DNA of 64,000 nt. Source: Bog-473 sp963704355. Lineage in GTDB: Bacteria; Actinomycetota; Acidimicrobiia; Acidimicrobiales; RAAP-2. The stretch is from NCBI GenBank assembly GCA_963704355.1, contig OY969891.1:3224001-3288000 (forward strand). The letters are read 5' to 3'. This document shows positions 18,279-27,363 of the stretch, in pieces. Numbering within the stretch: position 1 is the stretch's first letter; the number at the start of each line of letters is the position of its first letter. Below the pieces are notes generated by a model. It was not told the DNA's origin, did not search any database, and saw only the letters and a list, made by a program, of their open reading frames with translations. The position numbers were made by a program, and so were the translations under genes.

Positions 18279-19757
18279 ATGCGTGCGGTGATCGGAATGG
18301 ACCATCCCTCGCTGCCCATGGAGGGTGCGCTGCCTCCCGACCTGCAGGGGACGCTGTTCCGGGCGGGTCCGCGGCCGTCATGGGCCGACGTCGGACTCGT
18401 GCTGGGCGATGAGAGTGAGGGCGGCGCCGGGCAGGTCGCCGGGATGGGGCTCGATTTTGAGCCTGAGCCTGAGCCTGGGCCTGTGACGTCAGGATCGGGC
18501 GGTCGCGGTGCTTTGCACGCGATCGAGCTCCGCGACGGCCGCGCGGTGTCCTATCTGTGGCACGACTCCGACGCCTACGCCAACGTCTTCTGGCACGCCG
18601 GCGCCGTCTTGGCCCTCCCCGAGGCAGGGTTGCCGTCTCAGTATTCCCGGCTGCTGGAGCCCGAAGAATTCGCCGGCGGGTTGACGGTGCCCATCGCCTC
18701 GCACGCACACCGGGTCGGTGTCGACGGCGGGCGCGTGCTGTTCTCGGTCGACGACGGCGGTCAGCGGGACGGCAAGACCGAGGCCGAGGCCGAGCCCGAG
18801 GAGCCGGTCTGGCTGCGCATCGGTGAGTGGGACGCCGCGGGCGCGCTCCGGACGGCCCAGTCGGTGGAGTTGGAGCGGGCGACCTGGCAACACGACGTCG
18901 GGGTTACAGCCGGGCACGTCGTGTTCATTGAGTCGCCGACGACGCGCCTCGCCGACCCCCTCGGGGCGCAGGTCCCGTTCGGCTGGGCCCCAGGCGCCGA
19001 GGGATGGCTGGGCGTGGTGGCCCGTGGCGGCGACGGATCGAGCGTGCGGTGGTTCGGGCTGGATCCCTGTCTCGTGACGCACGTGCTGGGCGCCTGGGAG
19101 GAAGAGGGGCGGAACGGCGAGGCCGAGGTGGTGCTGTACGTCTGTCGCTACGAGGTTCCCGAGCAGGGTCAGCCCGTGGACCTGTCGGTGTCGGTGGTCG
19201 CTCCCGCCGGCGTCGGGCTTTCCTCGATCGGCGGGAGCCTGGGGGTGCTGGAGCGGTGGCGCGTCGCCGGCGACCATCTCGAGCGGGCCGTGGTGGACGA
19301 GCGGCACGTCGAATACCCGCGCATCGATGCGCAGTGCGAGAGTTCGCCCTTTCGGTTCGGCTACTGCGTGGAGCTCTCCTGGGGCGCCGGAGGGCCACGG
19401 CCCAGTCCGGGCCCGGGGCTGCCGGGGACCGTCGCTCGCGGTGAGCCGGCGGACGAGGTCGTGCCAGCCGGGTTGTTGAAATTCGACCTCAGACGCGACG
19501 AGGTCGCCGCGGCCTGGAGCCCGGGGCCGTGGCGCCGCGCGAGCGAACCCGTCTTCGTACGCGCCACCGACGGACGCAGCGACGAGGAGGGTTGGCTCCT
19601 CTGCATCGTGGACGACGCCAACACCGGGACGAGCGACCTCTATGTCCTCGACGCCTCTTCGCTGGGCCGACGTGGTCCCGAGGCCGTCATCCATCTGCCG
19701 GTCTCGCTGCCCTTCCGCAGCCACGGCGAGTGGGTCCCTGCCGACCGCTACCGCTGA
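18279..19757 (+). CDS. Carotenoid oxygenase (RPE65/CCD) family protein
   Basis: Iron(II) dioxygenase family cleaving carotenoid- or stilbene-like double bonds. It is 492 aa. Landmarks in order: LQGTLFRAGPRPS, ASHAHRVGVDG, the ligand-His segment WQHDVGVTAGHVVF, VTHVLGAW, HVEYPRID, and a C-terminal SHGEWVPADRYR equivalent to the fourth His region. A Glu-Pro repeat (EPEPEP, GAGCCT units near 18460) forms an insertion. ATG 18279 or 18297 could start it. It is divergent from tyrS. No phytoene or carotenoid synthesis genes are in the window, so the substrate is open. Confidence 0.85.
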   Translation: MRAVIGMDHPSLPMEGALPPDLQGTLFRAGPRPSWADVGLVLGDESEGGAGQVAGMGLDFEPEPEPGPVTSGSGGRGALHAIELRDGRAVSYLWHDSDAYANVFWHAGAVLALPEAGLPSQYSRLLEPEEFAGGLTVPIASHAHRVGVDGGRVLFSVDDGGQRDGKTEAEAEPEEPVWLRIGEWDAAGALRTAQSVELERATWQHDVGVTAGHVVFIESPTTRLADPLGAQVPFGWAPGAEGWLGVVARGGDGSSVRWFGLDPCLVTHVLGAWEEEGRNGEAEVVLYVCRYEVPEQGQPVDLSVSVVAPAGVGLSSIGGSLGVLERWRVAGDHLERAVVDERHVEYPRIDAQCESSPFRFGYCVELSWGAGGPRPSPGPGLPGTVARGEPADEVVPAGLLKFDLRRDEVAAAWSPGPWRRASEPVFVRATDGRSDEEGWLLCIVDDANTGTSDLYVLDASSLGRRGPEAVIHLPVSLPFRSHGEWVPADRYR

Positions 19758-19800
19758 GCCGGCCGGGGCCGGGGCCGGGGCCGGGGCCGGGGCCCGGGCC
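19758..19800. repeat. GGGGCC hexanucleotide repeat
   Basis: Five to six copies of GGGGCC immediately after the carotenoid-oxygenase stop codon. The repeat is G-quadruplex-prone and lies in the 105-bp gap before the DUF222-HNH gene. Confidence 0.85.
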
Positions 19801-19810
19801 GGGAGAACAT

Positions 19811-19827
19811 TGCGCCAAGTTGGCGCA
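19811..19827. repeat. Perfect inverted repeat upstream of the HNH gene
   Basis: TGCGCCA-AGT-TGGCGCA, a 7-bp perfect stem with a 3-nt loop, 36 bp before ATG 19863. There is no T run. It may be an operator or a factor-assisted terminator for the preceding gene. Confidence 0.45.
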
Positions 19828-19862
19828 TCCACGACGGTGCGGGACGACCGTTCTGGTTGTGC

Positions 19863-21050
19863 ATGTCACCTTCTTCCCTTCGAGAGGGGCCCCGCCCCGA
19901 CGAGGTCTCCCGGCGGACCGACAGCCTCGTGGCCAGCGTGATCCAGCATCACAAAGCCATCTCCGCGCACCAGAGCCAACTGCTTGCGGCGGTCGTCGAA
20001 CTCGACCGCCGCAAGGCGTGGCGCGTCGACGGTGCCACGTCCATGGTGGCGTGGCTGGTGCAACAGTGTGGCGTCGCTGCGGCGACCGCCCGTGAGTGGG
20101 TGACGGCCGCCGGGAAGTTGACGCAGCTCCCGAAGATTTCGGACGCGCTCTCACAGGGCAAGCTCTCCTTCGACCAGGTGAAGCCACTGGTCGAGGTGGC
20201 CAAGCCAGAGACGGACGCCACCCTGGCCGAGCAGGCCACACACTGGTCGGCCAAGCAGGTGCGCGAGCTGGCCACCGCGGCGCGGCGCCAGTCGGACGAG
20301 CAGTCGGCCGGCGCCTACGCCCGGCGCTTTCTCCGCTTCGACGACCGCCGCAGGAGCCTGACCGGCGTGTTACCAGAGGACCAGTACACGGTCGTCAAGA
20401 GCACGCTGATCGACCGCGCCAGCCGGCGCCTGCGCGACAAGACGCGCTTCGACCAGCGCATGGCAGACGCGCTCGTCGCCGTCTGCAAACGGGACAGCAC
20501 CGGCCCCGACAGCGCTGATGGGCGTGAGGCCCGGGCCGGCGGCATGCGACGCCACCGGCCCACCGTGGTCGTCCACGCCGACATGAGCTTCCTCGCCGGG
20601 GACGACGGCGGCGCTGGCGGCGCCGAGCTCGATGTGCAAGGACCGCTCTCGCGGGAGGTAGGCCGGCGTCTCGCGTGCGACGCCAAGGTCTTGGTGTCCG
20701 CCGACGGTCCGGATGGCCAGAGCCTCAACCTGGGGCGGACCCGGCGCGACCCTACCGACGCGCAGCGAATTGTGATCCGGCGGCGCGACAAGGGCTGCCG
20801 CTTCCCCGGCTGCACGCACACCGAATTCACCGACGTCCACCACGTGCTGCACTGGATCAACGGGGGCGCGACCGATCTCGACAATCTCGCCGAGCTCTGT
20901 GACGAGCATCACCGGTCTGTCCACGAGATGGGCTGGAAGATGTCGGGCGATGCCAACGTCGAGCTGACTTTCCGGAGCCCGACGGGGCGCCTCACGACCT
21001 CGACCCCGTCGCCGGTGTTCACGTCAGCCCGCGACGGACCGCCTCGTTGA
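19863..21050 (+). CDS. DUF222 domain / HNH endonuclease protein
   Basis: About 395 aa. The N-terminal DUF222 (13E12-repeat type) region is helical (VIQHHKAISAHQSQLLAAVVELDRR, then WLVQQCGVAAATAREWV). The C-terminal HNH fold is CRFPGCTHTEFTDVHHV, INGGATDLDNLAELCDEHH, with paired zinc cysteines and catalytic HH. These genes are multi-copy in actinobacteria; a mobile origin is often suspected, but no terminal repeats are visible here. Its 3' end overlaps the convergent menD by 32 bp. Confidence 0.88.
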   Translation: MSPSSLREGPRPDEVSRRTDSLVASVIQHHKAISAHQSQLLAAVVELDRRKAWRVDGATSMVAWLVQQCGVAAATAREWVTAAGKLTQLPKISDALSQGKLSFDQVKPLVEVAKPETDATLAEQATHWSAKQVRELATAARRQSDEQSAGAYARRFLRFDDRRRSLTGVLPEDQYTVVKSTLIDRASRRLRDKTRFDQRMADALVAVCKRDSTGPDSADGREARAGGMRRHRPTVVVHADMSFLAGDDGGAGGAELDVQGPLSREVGRRLACDAKVLVSADGPDGQSLNLGRTRRDPTDAQRIVIRRRDKGCRFPGCTHTEFTDVHHVLHWINGGATDLDNLAELCDEHHRSVHEMGWKMSGDANVELTFRSPTGRLTTSTPSPVFTSARDGPPR

Positions 21051-22680
21051 TCGCCTGGTGCAGGGCCGCATTTTGCGCTCGCCCGGGCACCCGCACGCGC
21101 AAGAGAGCCGGCGCCGACGAGGTCGCGGACGCCGAGAGGGCCGCATCGAGCTCCGACAGGTTCGAGACATCCTCGACCGCGAGCCCGAAGCCGCGCCCGA
21201 CCGCGCCCAGGTCGCTGGTCGGGGGAGTGCCGAAGAGGCGCTCGAACGTGTCCGCTTCGAGATCCTCCGCCTGAGGCAAGAAGGAGAAGATCCCTCCCCC
21301 GCCGTTGTCGACGACCACGAAGGTGCACGGCACGTCGGGCAGGTTGACCAATCCCGACACGTCATGGAGGAAGGCCAGGTCACCGAGTAGGGCGATCGTT
21401 CGCTGGTCCGGTCCCGATGCCGCCACGCCGAGGGCGGTCGACACCACGCCGTCGATCCCGTTGACGCCACGATTGGCCAACACTCGGGGGGGCGCCGGGA
21501 GTGCGGGGGCGAACCATTCAAGGTCGCGGATCGGCATGGACGCCGAGACGACGATCGTGGCGGAGGTGTCGGCGGCATGCGCGTGCACCGTGCGTGCCAC
21601 CTGTGGCTCGTTGAGGTCGGTCCCGAGCGTCTCGGCGATGGCCGCCTGCGCCTTGTCCTCCATCTCAGTCCATGAGCCCAGCCACTCGGGATCACACGGC
21701 GAGGCCTCCTCCACGGCGCCGGCCAGCCAGGCGTCCGGGTCGCCCTGATGGAATTCGGTGGCGGCGCGGGCCGGGTCGGTCCACTGGTGCCAGGGGTCGA
21801 CCACGATGATCCGAGCCCCCGCCCGGGCGGCGTCTGAGACGTAGCCGGCGAGCGCCTTCGAGAGCCAGGGCGCGCCGAGAAGAAGGACCGTCTCGGGAAG
21901 CGGCGGCCCGGTGCGGACGATGGAGTCGGCCCCGGCGATTGTGCCCAACATCCTGCTCCCCGACCTCGGGTCGGCCAGGACGGGCCACCGGAGCTTCTCG
22001 GCCAGGGCGAGCACCTTGCCCGGCTCTGGAGGAGCCGGGGAGAGCCCGCCGACGACGACAATGCCGCGGCCGGCGAGTCGCTCCGTACCGCCTCCTGGCT
22101 CGGCACCAGACGATGTGACGCGGGGGCCGAGACCTCGCGGCAACGGTCCGGCCGTTCCGCCCAGGGGCTCGCGGAACGCGAGGTTCAGATGGACCGGCCC
22201 AGGGCCGGCGGTGCCGTGGCGCGACTCGGCAAAGGCACGGACGGCGAGCGGCCGCCACGTGAATTCCTGACCTTCGGCCGGGACCCCCGGCGTCGCCGCC
22301 CAGCGCGTCGCCGTCGTGAAGAGCCCGTCTTGGTCGATCGTCTGCGGTGCGCCGGTGTCGTGCAGCTCGGGAGGCCGGTCCGCCGTGCACACGATGAGCG
22401 GGATGCGTGCGTAGTGCGCCTCGACCACGGCCGGGTGCAGCTCGGCCGCCGCGGTCCCACTGGTCACGCAGAGGACGCTGGGTCGTCCGGTCGCCATGGC
22501 CAGCCCGAGTGCGTAGAAGCCAGCGCTGCGCTCGTCGAGCCGGACGTGGACCCGAAGTCGGTCGTGCAGAGCCAGGGCGAGCGGCGTCGACCGCGATCCC
22601 GGGCAGACGACGGCGTCGGTGACACCGAGTTGCGCCCACTCGTCGACCAGGGTCGCCGCGAAGGTGGCCTGTACGCTCAC
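21019..22680 (-). CDS. menD: SEPHCHC synthase MenD
   Basis: Thiamine-diphosphate enzyme adding 2-oxoglutarate-derived succinic semialdehyde to isochorismate in menaquinone synthesis. It is 553 aa. N-terminal segment VCPGSRSTPLALAL, ThDP-site SGTAAAELHPAVVEAHYARIP, and Mg/ThDP region LLGDLAFLHD with NGGGGIFSFLP. The GTG start at 22680 is only 5 bp from the divergent menH GTG. No menF, menC or menB is in the window. Confidence 0.96.
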   Translation of the reverse strand: MSVQATFAATLVDEWAQLGVTDAVVCPGSRSTPLALALHDRLRVHVRLDERSAGFYALGLAMATGRPSVLCVTSGTAAAELHPAVVEAHYARIPLIVCTADRPPELHDTGAPQTIDQDGLFTTATRWAATPGVPAEGQEFTWRPLAVRAFAESRHGTAGPGPVHLNLAFREPLGGTAGPLPRGLGPRVTSSGAEPGGGTERLAGRGIVVVGGLSPAPPEPGKVLALAEKLRWPVLADPRSGSRMLGTIAGADSIVRTGPPLPETVLLLGAPWLSKALAGYVSDAARAGARIIVVDPWHQWTDPARAATEFHQGDPDAWLAGAVEEASPCDPEWLGSWTEMEDKAQAAIAETLGTDLNEPQVARTVHAHAADTSATIVVSASMPIRDLEWFAPALPAPPRVLANRGVNGIDGVVSTALGVAASGPDQRTIALLGDLAFLHDVSGLVNLPDVPCTFVVVDNGGGGIFSFLPQAEDLEADTFERLFGTPPTSDLGAVGRGFGLAVEDVSNLSELDAALSASATSSAPALLRVRVPGRAQNAALHQAINEAVRRGLT

Positions 22681-22685
22681 GCGGC

Positions 22686-23468
22686 GTGGCCCTCCATGCC
22701 GAGCTCCGTGGATCGGGCCCTCCCCTCGTGCTGTTGCACGGGTTCACCCAGACCGGGCGGCTCTGGGGCCCCTTCGGTGAGCGCCTGGCCGACTCGCACA
22801 CGCTGGTCGCGGTGGATCTTCCGGGCCACGCCGGGTCGGACGCCGTGCGCGCCGACCTGCCGGAGACCGCGGGTCTCGTGGCCGACGCGGTGCGCGGCGC
22901 CGTGGGTGACGAACCGTGCGACGTGCTCGGGTACTCGCTCGGCGCGCGGGTCGCTCTGCACGTGCTGAGCGCGTCGAGTCTGTCCGTGAGCCGCGCTGTG
23001 CTCATCGGCGTCACGGGTGGGATCGAGGATGCCGCCTCGCGTGCGCGCCGGCGGCTGGCGGACGACGCCCTGGCGGACGGGCTCGAGGCCTCGGGTGATG
23101 TCGAGGCCTTCTTGGACCAGTGGCTGAGGGGCCCGCTGTTCGAGCGGCTGTCGACGTCGGAGGCCGACAGGACCGAACGCTTGCGCAACAGCGCGGCCGG
23201 CCTGGCCGCGAGTTTGCGCCGGAACGGGACGGGGACCCAAGTACCGCTGTGGGACGACCTGCCGGGCCTCTCGTGCCCAGTACTGGCCTTGGCCGGGACC
23301 GACGACATCCGATTCGCGGCCCACGCGTTGCGCGTGGCCCGGCTCGTACCCCACGGCGTGGCGTCGTTGGTGCCCGGAGGGGGCCATGCCGTCCATCTTG
23401 CCCAGCCCGATCACACCCTGAGGATCGTGGAGCACTGGCTGTCCACCGTGACCCCGCCGCTCATATGA
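22686..23468 (+). CDS. menH: Alpha/beta hydrolase, probable SHCHC synthase MenH
   Basis: Probably eliminates pyruvate from SEPHCHC to give SHCHC. It is 260 aa. Catalytic triad candidates are Ser84 (GYSLGAR), Asp206 (AGTDD) and His234 (GGGHAVHL), with oxyanion segment LLHGFTQTGRLW. Its position beside menD, menA and menE supports MenH over a generic esterase. The GTG start at 22686 leaves 5 bp to the menD start; the 3' end overlaps menA by 8 bp. Confidence 0.85.
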   Translation: MALHAELRGSGPPLVLLHGFTQTGRLWGPFGERLADSHTLVAVDLPGHAGSDAVRADLPETAGLVADAVRGAVGDEPCDVLGYSLGARVALHVLSASSLSVSRAVLIGVTGGIEDAASRARRRLADDALADGLEASGDVEAFLDQWLRGPLFERLSTSEADRTERLRNSAAGLAASLRRNGTGTQVPLWDDLPGLSCPVLALAGTDDIRFAAHALRVARLVPHGVASLVPGGGHAVHLAQPDHTLRIVEHWLSTVTPPLI

Positions 23469-24444
23469 GCAGGCCGATGGTCAGCAGGACGCCGACCGCG
23501 ATCTGCACGCGGGCCGTCGCAGCGAGCATGGGTAGCAGGCGGCGACCCTCTCGATCGCTCAGCGCCAGGCGCACCGGGAAGACGACCAAGGGCGTAGCGA
23601 GCAGCGCGAGCAGGGACCAGGCCCGGTACCCGTAGAGCACTCCGATCGAGAGCGCCACGCCCATGAGCGTGAAGCAGTAGAGCAACCCGGCGTTGTGCCG
23701 GCCCAGGCGCACGGCAAGTGTGCGCTTGCCCGACTCAGTGTCCGTCGCGATGTCACGCAGGTTGTTGGCCTCGAGGAGCGCAGCGGCCAGGAGACCCACC
23801 GGGACACCCGCCCAGAGCGCGAACCCCCAGTCGTAGTTGTACGAGAACAGGTGGCCCTGGAAGGACGTCACGAAGGGCGCGTGCTGGACATAGGCCGAAC
23901 CGGCCGTCGCAACGAGCCCGAAGAAGACGAAGACGAAGGCCTCGCCGAGCCCGAGGTATCCGTACGGCCGGGGACCCCCCGTGTACGCCCACCCGGCGAC
24001 CGCGCACACAAGGCCCAACGGAATGAACCACCAGGTGACGCGCGCCGCCAAGACAAGGCCGGCGACCCCGGCCACTCCAAAGGAGGCGAGGGCGGCGATC
24101 TTCACCTCGCGCACGGTGGCCAGCCCGCCTGCGACGAGGCGCACGGGTCCCACCCGGCGATCATCGGTCCCGCGTTCCCCGTCGGCGTAGTCGTTGACGT
24201 AGTTGGTCCCGATCTGGATGCCGAGCGCCACGATCAGGGCGAGCACCGCATCGAGCCACGACAGGTGATGGTCGAACTGAGTGCAGAGCGTCGCGTGGCA
24301 CGACGAGTTCAGCTGCGGCGTGGTGAGGACGAGTTGGCCGCTCGACCAGTACCCCGCGGCCGTGCCCACGGCGACGGGCACGACCGCGGCGGGCAGGGTG
24401 CGAGGGCGGGCGCCCGCCAGCCACACCTTGGCAGGCGGGCTCAC
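23461..24444 (-). CDS. menA: 1,4-dihydroxy-2-naphthoate polyprenyltransferase
   Basis: Membrane UbiA-family enzyme attaching the isoprenoid chain to DHNA. It is 327 aa with about eight or nine hydrophobic helices. The first Asp-rich motif is NYVNDYADGERGTD (~81-94), the second NNLRDIATDTESGKRTLAVRLG. GTG 24444 is 2 bp from the divergent menE ATG, so promoters must overlap coding sequence. Confidence 0.95.
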   Translation of the reverse strand: MSPPAKVWLAGARPRTLPAAVVPVAVGTAAGYWSSGQLVLTTPQLNSSCHATLCTQFDHHLSWLDAVLALIVALGIQIGTNYVNDYADGERGTDDRRVGPVRLVAGGLATVREVKIAALASFGVAGVAGLVLAARVTWWFIPLGLVCAVAGWAYTGGPRPYGYLGLGEAFVFVFFGLVATAGSAYVQHAPFVTSFQGHLFSYNYDWGFALWAGVPVGLLAAALLEANNLRDIATDTESGKRTLAVRLGRHNAGLLYCFTLMGVALSIGVLYGYRAWSLLALLATPLVVFPVRLALSDREGRRLLPMLAATARVQIAVGVLLTIGLLI

Positions 24445-24446
24445 GA

Positions 24447-25754
24447 ATGACGGCGCAGCCGGCGGGGGCCCGGAGCCCGACCATCGCCGAGGCCGCTCGC
24501 ATCATGGGAGATTCCGGTGACCTCGGTCTGCACGGCGCCCTACGCTACTGGCCGGTGCCCGAGCTCGTCGCCCTTGATCTCCCTGGTGGGATGGGGTTTG
24601 TCGATGCGCTCCAGGCGGTGTGGGACACCGGTGACGCCGCCGCACCCCTCGATCCCCGTCTCCCGGCGGCAGCTCGTCAGGCCATGCTCGACGCGTTGCG
24701 ACCGACCCGTGTCGTCGGCTCCGATGGCGAACAACACGCCCTGGCCGACGGGTTGCCCGTCGAGGAGGGCGACGCACTGGTCGTCGCCACCTCGGGCACG
24801 TCGGGAGAGCCGAAGGGGGTCGTGCTCACCCACGCTGCCGTCGACGCCTCGGCGCAGGCCACCACCGGTCGATTGGTCGTCGACCCGAGCCGGCACACCT
24901 GGCTCGCGTGCCTGCCCCTGGCCCACATCGGCGGCTTGTCCGTCGTGACCCGCGCGCTCGTCACCGGGACGCCGTTGCTGGTGATGCCCGGCTTCGAGTC
25001 GGAAGCCGTGGAGGAGGCCGGCCGGACCGGACGGGTGACCCACGTCTCCCTCGTCACCACGGCCCTGGCTCGGCTCGATCCGTCGGCGTTCTCCTGCGTG
25101 CTGCTCGGGGGCAGCAAGCCACCGGCCACCCTGCCCCCCAACGTCGTGACGACGTACGGCTTGACCGAGACCGGGTCGGGCGTGGTCTACGACGGGGTCC
25201 CCCTCGAGGGGGTGGAGATCTCCGTGCGGCACGGGGCTGCGGATGGCACCTCCTCGGCTCCCGAAGGGACGGACGCGGCCACGTCCGGTGCGGAGGGGCA
25301 GATCCTGGTCCGGGCGCCGATGTTGTTCCGGTGCTACCGCGACGGGAACGACGGTCGGGTGATCGGGCCCGACGGCACCTCGGACTGGTTCGCCACCGGC
25401 GACGCGGGGCACTGGGATGCCCAGGGACGGCTCGCGGTGTCGGGCCGCATCGCCGACGTCATCATTACGGGGGCGGAGACGGTCTGGCCCGACGTCGTCG
25501 AACGGGTCCTGAGCGCACACCCCGACGTGGCCGAGGTGGCGGTCTGGAAGCGTTCCGACCCCGAATGGGGAGAGCGGGTCGTCGCCTGGGTGGTACCGAG
25601 CGACGACGCACCCTCGCTCGAGGAGCTGCGACAGATCGTGGCCGAAGCCATCGCTCCGTGGGCGGCGCCCAAGGAGCTCGTCCTCGTCGACGACCTCCCT
25701 CGCACGGCGGCAGGCAAGGTGCGTCGGCGCGAGCTCGACACGTTCGGGACCTGA
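24447..25754 (+). CDS. menE: o-Succinylbenzoate-CoA ligase
   Basis: Acyl-adenylating enzyme activating OSB with CoA in menaquinone synthesis. It is 435 aa from ATG 24447. AMP-binding motifs are ATSGTSGEPKG (114-124), TYGLTETGSG, the GDAGHWDAQGRLAVSGRIAD hinge and the C-terminal PRTAAGKVRRREL lysine. The first ~20 residues are poorly conserved, and ATG 24504 is an alternative start that would leave room for a promoter. The short AMP-binding architecture and the men neighbourhood favour MenE. Confidence 0.9.
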   Translation: MTAQPAGARSPTIAEAARIMGDSGDLGLHGALRYWPVPELVALDLPGGMGFVDALQAVWDTGDAAAPLDPRLPAAARQAMLDALRPTRVVGSDGEQHALADGLPVEEGDALVVATSGTSGEPKGVVLTHAAVDASAQATTGRLVVDPSRHTWLACLPLAHIGGLSVVTRALVTGTPLLVMPGFESEAVEEAGRTGRVTHVSLVTTALARLDPSAFSCVLLGGSKPPATLPPNVVTTYGLTETGSGVVYDGVPLEGVEISVRHGAADGTSSAPEGTDAATSGAEGQILVRAPMLFRCYRDGNDGRVIGPDGTSDWFATGDAGHWDAQGRLAVSGRIADVIITGAETVWPDVVERVLSAHPDVAEVAVWKRSDPEWGERVVAWVVPSDDAPSLEELRQIVAEAIAPWAAPKELVLVDDLPRTAAGKVRRRELDTFGT

Positions 25755-25764
25755 TGCCTAGTAC

Positions 25765-26661
25765 CTAGGTAGGGCCGTGTGGCGCATCAGCCTCGGCCAG
25801 GAGTTGCTCGCTGAGCCGTTCGAGCTTGTCCGGGTTGGTCACCGCCCGGACGCCGACGATCCGCCCGCCCATGATGTCGAGCACGAGCGCGGTGACGACC
25901 GCGTCCTTCTCGACGAACACCGTCGCCGGCTGACCGTTGAGGATGACCGCCCGCGGGAAGCCCTGCGTCTTCTTGGCCACGTTGATCAAGAAACGCGAGC
26001 TGCGATGCGGCCCCACCACCGGTCGCATGGCGGCCCTGACCTTGCCACCGCCATCCGTCCACACCATGACGTCCTCCGACAACATGGAGAGCAGGTCGGA
26101 CAGATCGCCCGTGGCGCACGCCTGCAGGAACCGGTCGGTCAGCTCCCGTCCGTGGCGCACGTCGGCATCGAAGCGCTGACGCCGCTCCTCGATGCGGCGC
26201 CGGGCGCGGGAGCCGAGTTGGCGGCACGCGGCCGGAGTTCGGCCGAGCGAACGCGCCACCTCCTCGAACGAGTAGCCGAAAACGTCGTGCAGCAGGTACG
26301 CCGCCCGCTCGAGCGGGGTCAGCTCTTCGAGCAACACGAGGAACGCCAGGGACAGCGAGTCGGCCTGCTCGGCCGCCGCTGTCTCGTCGACGACGACCGG
26401 CTCGGGCAACCAGGGCCCGGTGTAGGTGACCCGCTGGGCCCGCGCCGAGTCGAGCTGGTCAAGGCACAGACGAGTCACGATGGTCACCAGGTAGGCGCGG
26501 ACCGACTGGACAGGCGCGTCGCTGCGCCGCAGCCATCGGATGCTGGCGTCCTGGAGTACGTCCTCCGCGTCGGTCGCGCTCCCCAGCATGCGGTACGCGA
26601 TCCCGAAGAGCAGCGATCGCCACTCCTCGAACGCGACGGCGTCGGCCTCCGCGTCACGCAA
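25765..26661 (-). CDS. ECF41-type (SigJ-like) sigma factor with SnoaL extension
   Basis: Extracytoplasmic-function sigma factor of about 298 aa. Region 2 is FGIAYRMLGSATDAEDVLQD and region 4 is LTPLERAAYLLHDVFGYSFEEVA. The C-terminal SnoaL-like domain holds both ECF41 hallmarks, DGGGK (in VWTDGGGKVRA) and the terminal NPDKL, which tune activity in place of an anti-sigma factor. TTG 26661 overlaps the stop of the upstream CMD gene by 8 nt; a longer frame to 26748 is less likely. A matching ECF41 promoter lies upstream of the CMD gene. Confidence 0.9.
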   Translation of the reverse strand: MRDAEADAVAFEEWRSLLFGIAYRMLGSATDAEDVLQDASIRWLRRSDAPVQSVRAYLVTIVTRLCLDQLDSARAQRVTYTGPWLPEPVVVDETAAAEQADSLSLAFLVLLEELTPLERAAYLLHDVFGYSFEEVARSLGRTPAACRQLGSRARRRIEERRQRFDADVRHGRELTDRFLQACATGDLSDLLSMLSEDVMVWTDGGGKVRAAMRPVVGPHRSSRFLINVAKKTQGFPRAVILNGQPATVFVEKDAVVTALVLDIMGGRIVGVRAVTNPDKLERLSEQLLAEADAPHGPT

Positions 26662-27253
26662 CGATGTCGGTCCTTGTTGACCTGACGGCAGCCGGGTTGC
26701 GCATCGGGATGTCGCACGAATCCGAGAACCCCTGGCTGCGCAGCCCAAGTCCGGCGTTGAACCGGGAGCGGAAGTTCTCGAGGGCCACCCAGCCGGCCAG
26801 CTCGACGAACTCCGGATCGCTCAGGTGGACACGTATGCGGGCGGCCAGGTCGTCGGAGACCTCGGCCGGACACCCGGTCGCGACCTCCGCGTACTCGAGG
26901 ACCACGCGCTCGCGCTCGTCGAAGAGATCGCTCGTCCGCCACTCGCCGACGGCTCGCACCTTCGCCGGGTCGATGCCGTCGTGCATGCCCTCGTAATAGC
27001 CGTAGTCGACGCACCACGAACAGCCGATACGGGCCGAGGTGGCCTGAATGGCCAGCCAGCGGAGCGTCGGGTCGAGCTTCTTCCAGCCGAACTGCACGGC
27101 TGTCTCGAGGCTGCCCATGGCGACCAGCACCCCGGCGTGGTGTGACGCCGCCGCCGTCGGCTCGACCATCCGGCCGAAGCGGCGCTTCGTGTAGCGACGA
27201 GCCAGGCGGGGGATGAGGTCTCGTGAGTCTTCGAGGAGGGGGACATGGGCCAT
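26654..27253 (-). CDS. Carboxymuconolactone decarboxylase-like (AhpD-fold) protein
   Basis: A 199-aa AhpD/CMD-fold protein with the redox pair Cys78-x-x-Cys81 in IGCSWCVDYGYYEG, suggesting peroxidase-like or thiol-redox activity rather than true lactone decarboxylation. ECF41 sigma genes are known to pair with carboxymuconolactone decarboxylases, oxidoreductases or epimerases (COE proteins), exactly this arrangement. ATG 27253 is used; a GTG three codons upstream is closer to AAGGA. Confidence 0.9.
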   Translation of the reverse strand: MAHVPLLEDSRDLIPRLARRYTKRRFGRMVEPTAAASHHAGVLVAMGSLETAVQFGWKKLDPTLRWLAIQATSARIGCSWCVDYGYYEGMHDGIDPAKVRAVGEWRTSDLFDERERVVLEYAEVATGCPAEVSDDLAARIRVHLSDPEFVELAGWVALENFRSRFNAGLGLRSQGFSDSCDIPMRNPAAVRSTRTDIVA

Positions 27254-27296
27254 CGTGACCACCGATCCTTTCTCTGTCTGTCTTCTTTCACCCTCA

Positions 27297-27323
27297 GACG
27301 GTCGGGGCGGCCAGGGTGTGACA
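27297..27323 (-). promoter_or_regulatory. ECF41 sigma-factor promoter
   Basis: On the minus strand, -35 TGTCACA (27323-27317), 16-bp spacer, -10 CGTC (27300-27297). This is an exact match to the published ECF41 consensus TGTCACA-N16-CGTC. It stands ~44 bp before the CMD gene, so the sigma factor probably activates its partner and, by readthrough, itself. Confidence 0.85.
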
Positions 27324-27363
27324 CTCCCCAGGTCAGCGGCTCGTCCAAGCTCGTCCGGGCTGG

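Noticed and set aside
19863..21050. DUF222-HNH gene as a homing endonuclease or mobile element
   Set aside because: No intron, intein, target duplication, terminal repeats or atypical composition is visible around it.
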